From: MED-G105 sp038522945
GTDB lineage: Bacteria; Pseudomonadota; Alphaproteobacteria; Caulobacterales; Parvularculaceae
DNA length: 64,000 nt
Reading direction: 5' to 3'
Assembly: GCA_038522945.1 (NCBI GenBank)
Contig: JBCBJV010000002.1
Span: 1-64,000 of the forward strand
Position 1 is the stretch's first letter; each line of letters starts with the position of its first letter. Below the pieces are notes generated by a model that saw only the letters and a program-made list of their open reading frames with translations, was not told where the DNA came from and searched no databases. This document shows positions 62,354 through 64,000 of this stretch, one piece after another. The translations under genes and the position numbers were made by a program.

Positions 62354-63187
62354 CTATTCAGTTGCCAGGTATGTCGGTAGGTCAAGCGAGGCTGCGACCC
62401 CCTCAATACTAGCCTGGTCTCCGCTTTCTTTTGTCTTCGCCCAGCGATCGAGGCGCACGATAGCGAGTCCAGTCTTGCCAGAAGCGGAAATAATCTTTCC
62501 AAGGCTAGTCTCGCCTGAGTTGATTTCAGCCCCCTCCCGAAGGGAGGCGCCTTCACTGCGAACGATCACCGTCCGTTTGCGGACTTCGCCTTTGCGTTTC
62601 ATCCGGCTGGTGACTTCCTGCCCGACAAAACATCCCTTTTTGTAGCTGACCCCGCCAAGGACATCATAATTGACGTCAAGGAGGAAGACGTCGTCTCCTT
62701 CGAAATCTGCATTAAACTCCGGTACACCGTGAGCGAAGCGGCGCGCGTCATATTCTTGCCATTCAACTGACGCAGGCCGGTCGACCGCGCCGGACCCGTC
62801 ACTTTCAACAATGCCGCGCATCCCCAAAACCGTCAGGCGCGGATCTTCGAACCAGTAAAGCGCGCCTTTTGGTGCGTTGGCGCCTTCCTCGGCCACGTGA
62901 ACGAACAAATCAGGACGTATACTGATGTCAATTTTGGCCCGTAGGCGATAGAGCTTTAGCCGCTTTTCAAGGGCTGCTGCGACCTCGCTCGCCACATCGA
63001 TCAGCGCGCCTTCTTCGGTCGGGATGACAAAAAAGTCGAATAGGATCTTGCCTTGGGGCGTCAGGAGGCATGCAAAGTACGGGGCATCGCCGGAAGGGTC
63101 CTGGGTGATGAGCCCTTGCAGAAAGGGAAGGGTTTCCGCGCCCTTCAACTCGATGATCGTGCGCCGGGAGGATTGTGTGTCTGTCAT
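62354..63187 (-). CDS. ygfZ: Folate-binding Fe-S cluster repair protein YgfZ
   Basis: 277 aa. Tetrahydrofolate-binding protein of the GcvT/IBA57 fold that supports Fe-S enzymes, especially radical-SAM proteins. The diagnostic motif KKGCFVGQEVTSRMKRKGEV with the reactive Cys is at about 182-201. ATG at 63187, only 6 bp after bioB, so the two are probably cotranscribed, a fitting pair: biotin synthase consumes its own Fe-S cluster. Confidence 0.95.
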   Translation of the reverse strand: MTDTQSSRRTIIELKGAETLPFLQGLITQDPSGDAPYFACLLTPQGKILFDFFVIPTEEGALIDVASEVAAALEKRLKLYRLRAKIDISIRPDLFVHVAEEGANAPKGALYWFEDPRLTVLGMRGIVESDGSGAVDRPASVEWQEYDARRFAHGVPEFNADFEGDDVFLLDVNYDVLGGVSYKKGCFVGQEVTSRMKRKGEVRKRTVIVRSEGASLREGAEINSGETSLGKIISASGKTGLAIVRLDRWAKTKESGDQASIEGVAASLDLPTYLATE

Positions 63188-63193
63188 GAAACG

Positions 63194-64000
63194 TCAGATA
63201 AGGGTTACGCCCAACTTTTCAAAGAGCGATTGATCGCGGCTCTCGCCAGGGTTCGGCGTGGTCAGGAGTTCCTCGCCAACGAAAACTGAATTTGCCCCCG
63301 CCAGCAGGCACAGCGCTTGGGCTTCCTCGCTCATTTGCTCCCGGCCTGCGGAGAGCCGCACATAGGATTTTGGCATGGCAATCCGGGCAACGGCGATCAC
63401 CCGGGCAAACTCAATAGCGGGCAGGGCCTCGCTGTTCCCAAGGGGCGTCTCTGCGATGGGCACGAGCGCGTTGATCGGCACCGACTCAGGGGCGGGGTCC
63501 ATATTGGCTAGTGCCAGGAGCAACCCGACCCGGTCTTCGGCTTGCTCGCCCATGCCGACAATCCCGCCGCAGCAGACTCTCATGCCCGAGGTGCGTACCC
63601 GCGCCAGCGTCTCCAGCCGGTCTTCAAATGTGCGGGTGGAGATCACTTTGGCATAATACTCCGGGCTCGTATCAATATTATGGTTGTAATAGTCGAGACC
63701 AGCTTCTGCGAGGGCAGTTGCCTGGTTGTCATTCAGCATACCGAGGGTCATGCAGGTCTCAAGGCCGAGGTCTTTCACATCACTGACCATGCCGCAGAGG
63801 ACCGCCAAGTCCTTGTCTTTGGGCGACCGCCATGCAGCCCCCATACAGAACCGCGAGGCGCCTTCTGCTTTGGCCTTCCTGGCTTCCGCTAATACCGCTT
63901 CCCGTGACATGAGCTTGTCCGCCTTGAGGCCGGTCTTGAAGTGGGCGGACTGGCTGCAATAGCCACAGTCTTCCGGGCAGCCGCCGGTCTTGATGGAGAG
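63194..64000 (-). CDS. bioB: Biotin synthase, 5' end beyond the window
   Basis: Partial: the reading frame enters at the right edge and ends at 63194, leaving at least 268 codons. Radical-SAM enzyme inserting sulfur into dethiobiotin. Near the edge is GGCPEDCGYCSQSAHF with the CxxxCxxC cluster that binds the [4Fe-4S]; later YYNHNIDTSPEYY, RVCCGGIVGMGE (two Cys of the [2Fe-2S] site) and GREQMSEEAQALCLLAGANS match BioB. Followed 6 bp later by ygfZ. Confidence 0.97.
   Translation of the reverse strand, partial: LSIKTGGCPEDCGYCSQSAHFKTGLKADKLMSREAVLAEARKAKAEGASRFCMGAAWRSPKDKDLAVLCGMVSDVKDLGLETCMTLGMLNDNQATALAEAGLDYYNHNIDTSPEYYAKVISTRTFEDRLETLARVRTSGMRVCCGGIVGMGEQAEDRVGLLLALANMDPAPESVPINALVPIAETPLGNSEALPAIEFARVIAVARIAMPKSYVRLSAGREQMSEEAQALCLLAGANSVFVGEELLTTPNPGESRDQSLFEKLGVTLI

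Overview
The window is chromosomal DNA from a G+C-rich alphaproteobacterium. Evidence: the F1 part of ATP synthase is encoded without the Fo genes (split atp operons are usual in this class); the block obgE-nadD-rsfS-rlmH-envC-ctpA-divergent polysaccharide deacetylase-rppH is a classic alphaproteobacterial order; DUF1491, DUF2125, the TIGR02302/DUF4175 protein and the MJ0042 zinc-ribbon gene beside ftsEX are largely confined to the class. Two proteins with VPLPA-type C-terminal sorting signals and a TadD-like lipoprotein would fit a marine Parvularculales/Hyphomonadaceae-like bacterium, but the genus is inference. I saw no rRNA, tRNA, CRISPR array or prophage.

Layout. 1-2.8 kb: dapD, a HAD nucleotidase and a duplicated DUF1036 secreted protein (minus strand). 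2.9-5.9 kb: priA and a PagL-like outer-membrane lipid A deacylase. 6.1-13.1 kb: the F1 operon atpH-atpA-atpG-atpD-...-atpC, with a tiny membrane-protein gene between atpA and atpG and three unrelated genes (DUF3291, a membrane protein, a secreted protein) between atpD and atpC. 13.2-18.5 kb: HTTM-like/DCC pair, GT87-like membrane protein, RluA-type pseudouridine synthase, SOUL protein, rppH. 18.5-27.0 kb: the cell-envelope/ribosome block, with an egtD-like gene inserted between nadD and rsfS. 27.1-29.1 kb: two convergent orphan genes, one a possible PIN-like protein, the other a two-TM coiled-coil protein. 29.1-33.0 kb: OYE-type oxidoreductase, GST, TadD-like lipoprotein, MarR-type regulator. 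33.0-35.1 kb: the most accessory-looking stretch, with a candidate 6S RNA, a DUF1801 gene, a gene broken by an in-frame TGA at what looks like a HEPN-type Arg, a 169-bp MITE with 4-bp target duplications, and an orphan small gene. 35.2-48.3 kb: DUF2125, plsC, YdcF-like, kynureninase, a secreted orphan, a histidine kinase, DUF1491, a VPLPA-CTERM protein, hpt, the zinc-ribbon protein, ftsEX and DUF1304. 48.4-57.1 kb: TIGR02302 protein, a small membrane protein, a second VPLPA-type protein with a Met-rich repeat, then argH-lptM-lysA-tetR and a TlpA thioredoxin. 57.4-64 kb: a 587-aa lipoprotein, a small ParA ATPase, a FabH-like synthase, MAPEG and tag, and ygfZ behind a bioB that runs off the right end.

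Function. Most of the window is housekeeping: DAP/lysine and arginine synthesis, ATP synthesis, septal peptidoglycan splitting (FtsEX, EnvC, CtpA), ribosome maturation (RlmH, RsfS, ObgE), purine salvage and NAD synthesis. bioB followed at once by ygfZ pairs a radical-SAM Fe-S enzyme with an Fe-S repair factor. No complete, obviously new multi-gene system is visible. The points most worth a second look are the interrupted atp operon, the PriA that has lost three of eight zinc cysteines, the TGA-interrupted HEPN-like gene beside a MITE, the possible PIN-like orphan, and the Met/Asp pentapeptide repeat next to a sorting signal.
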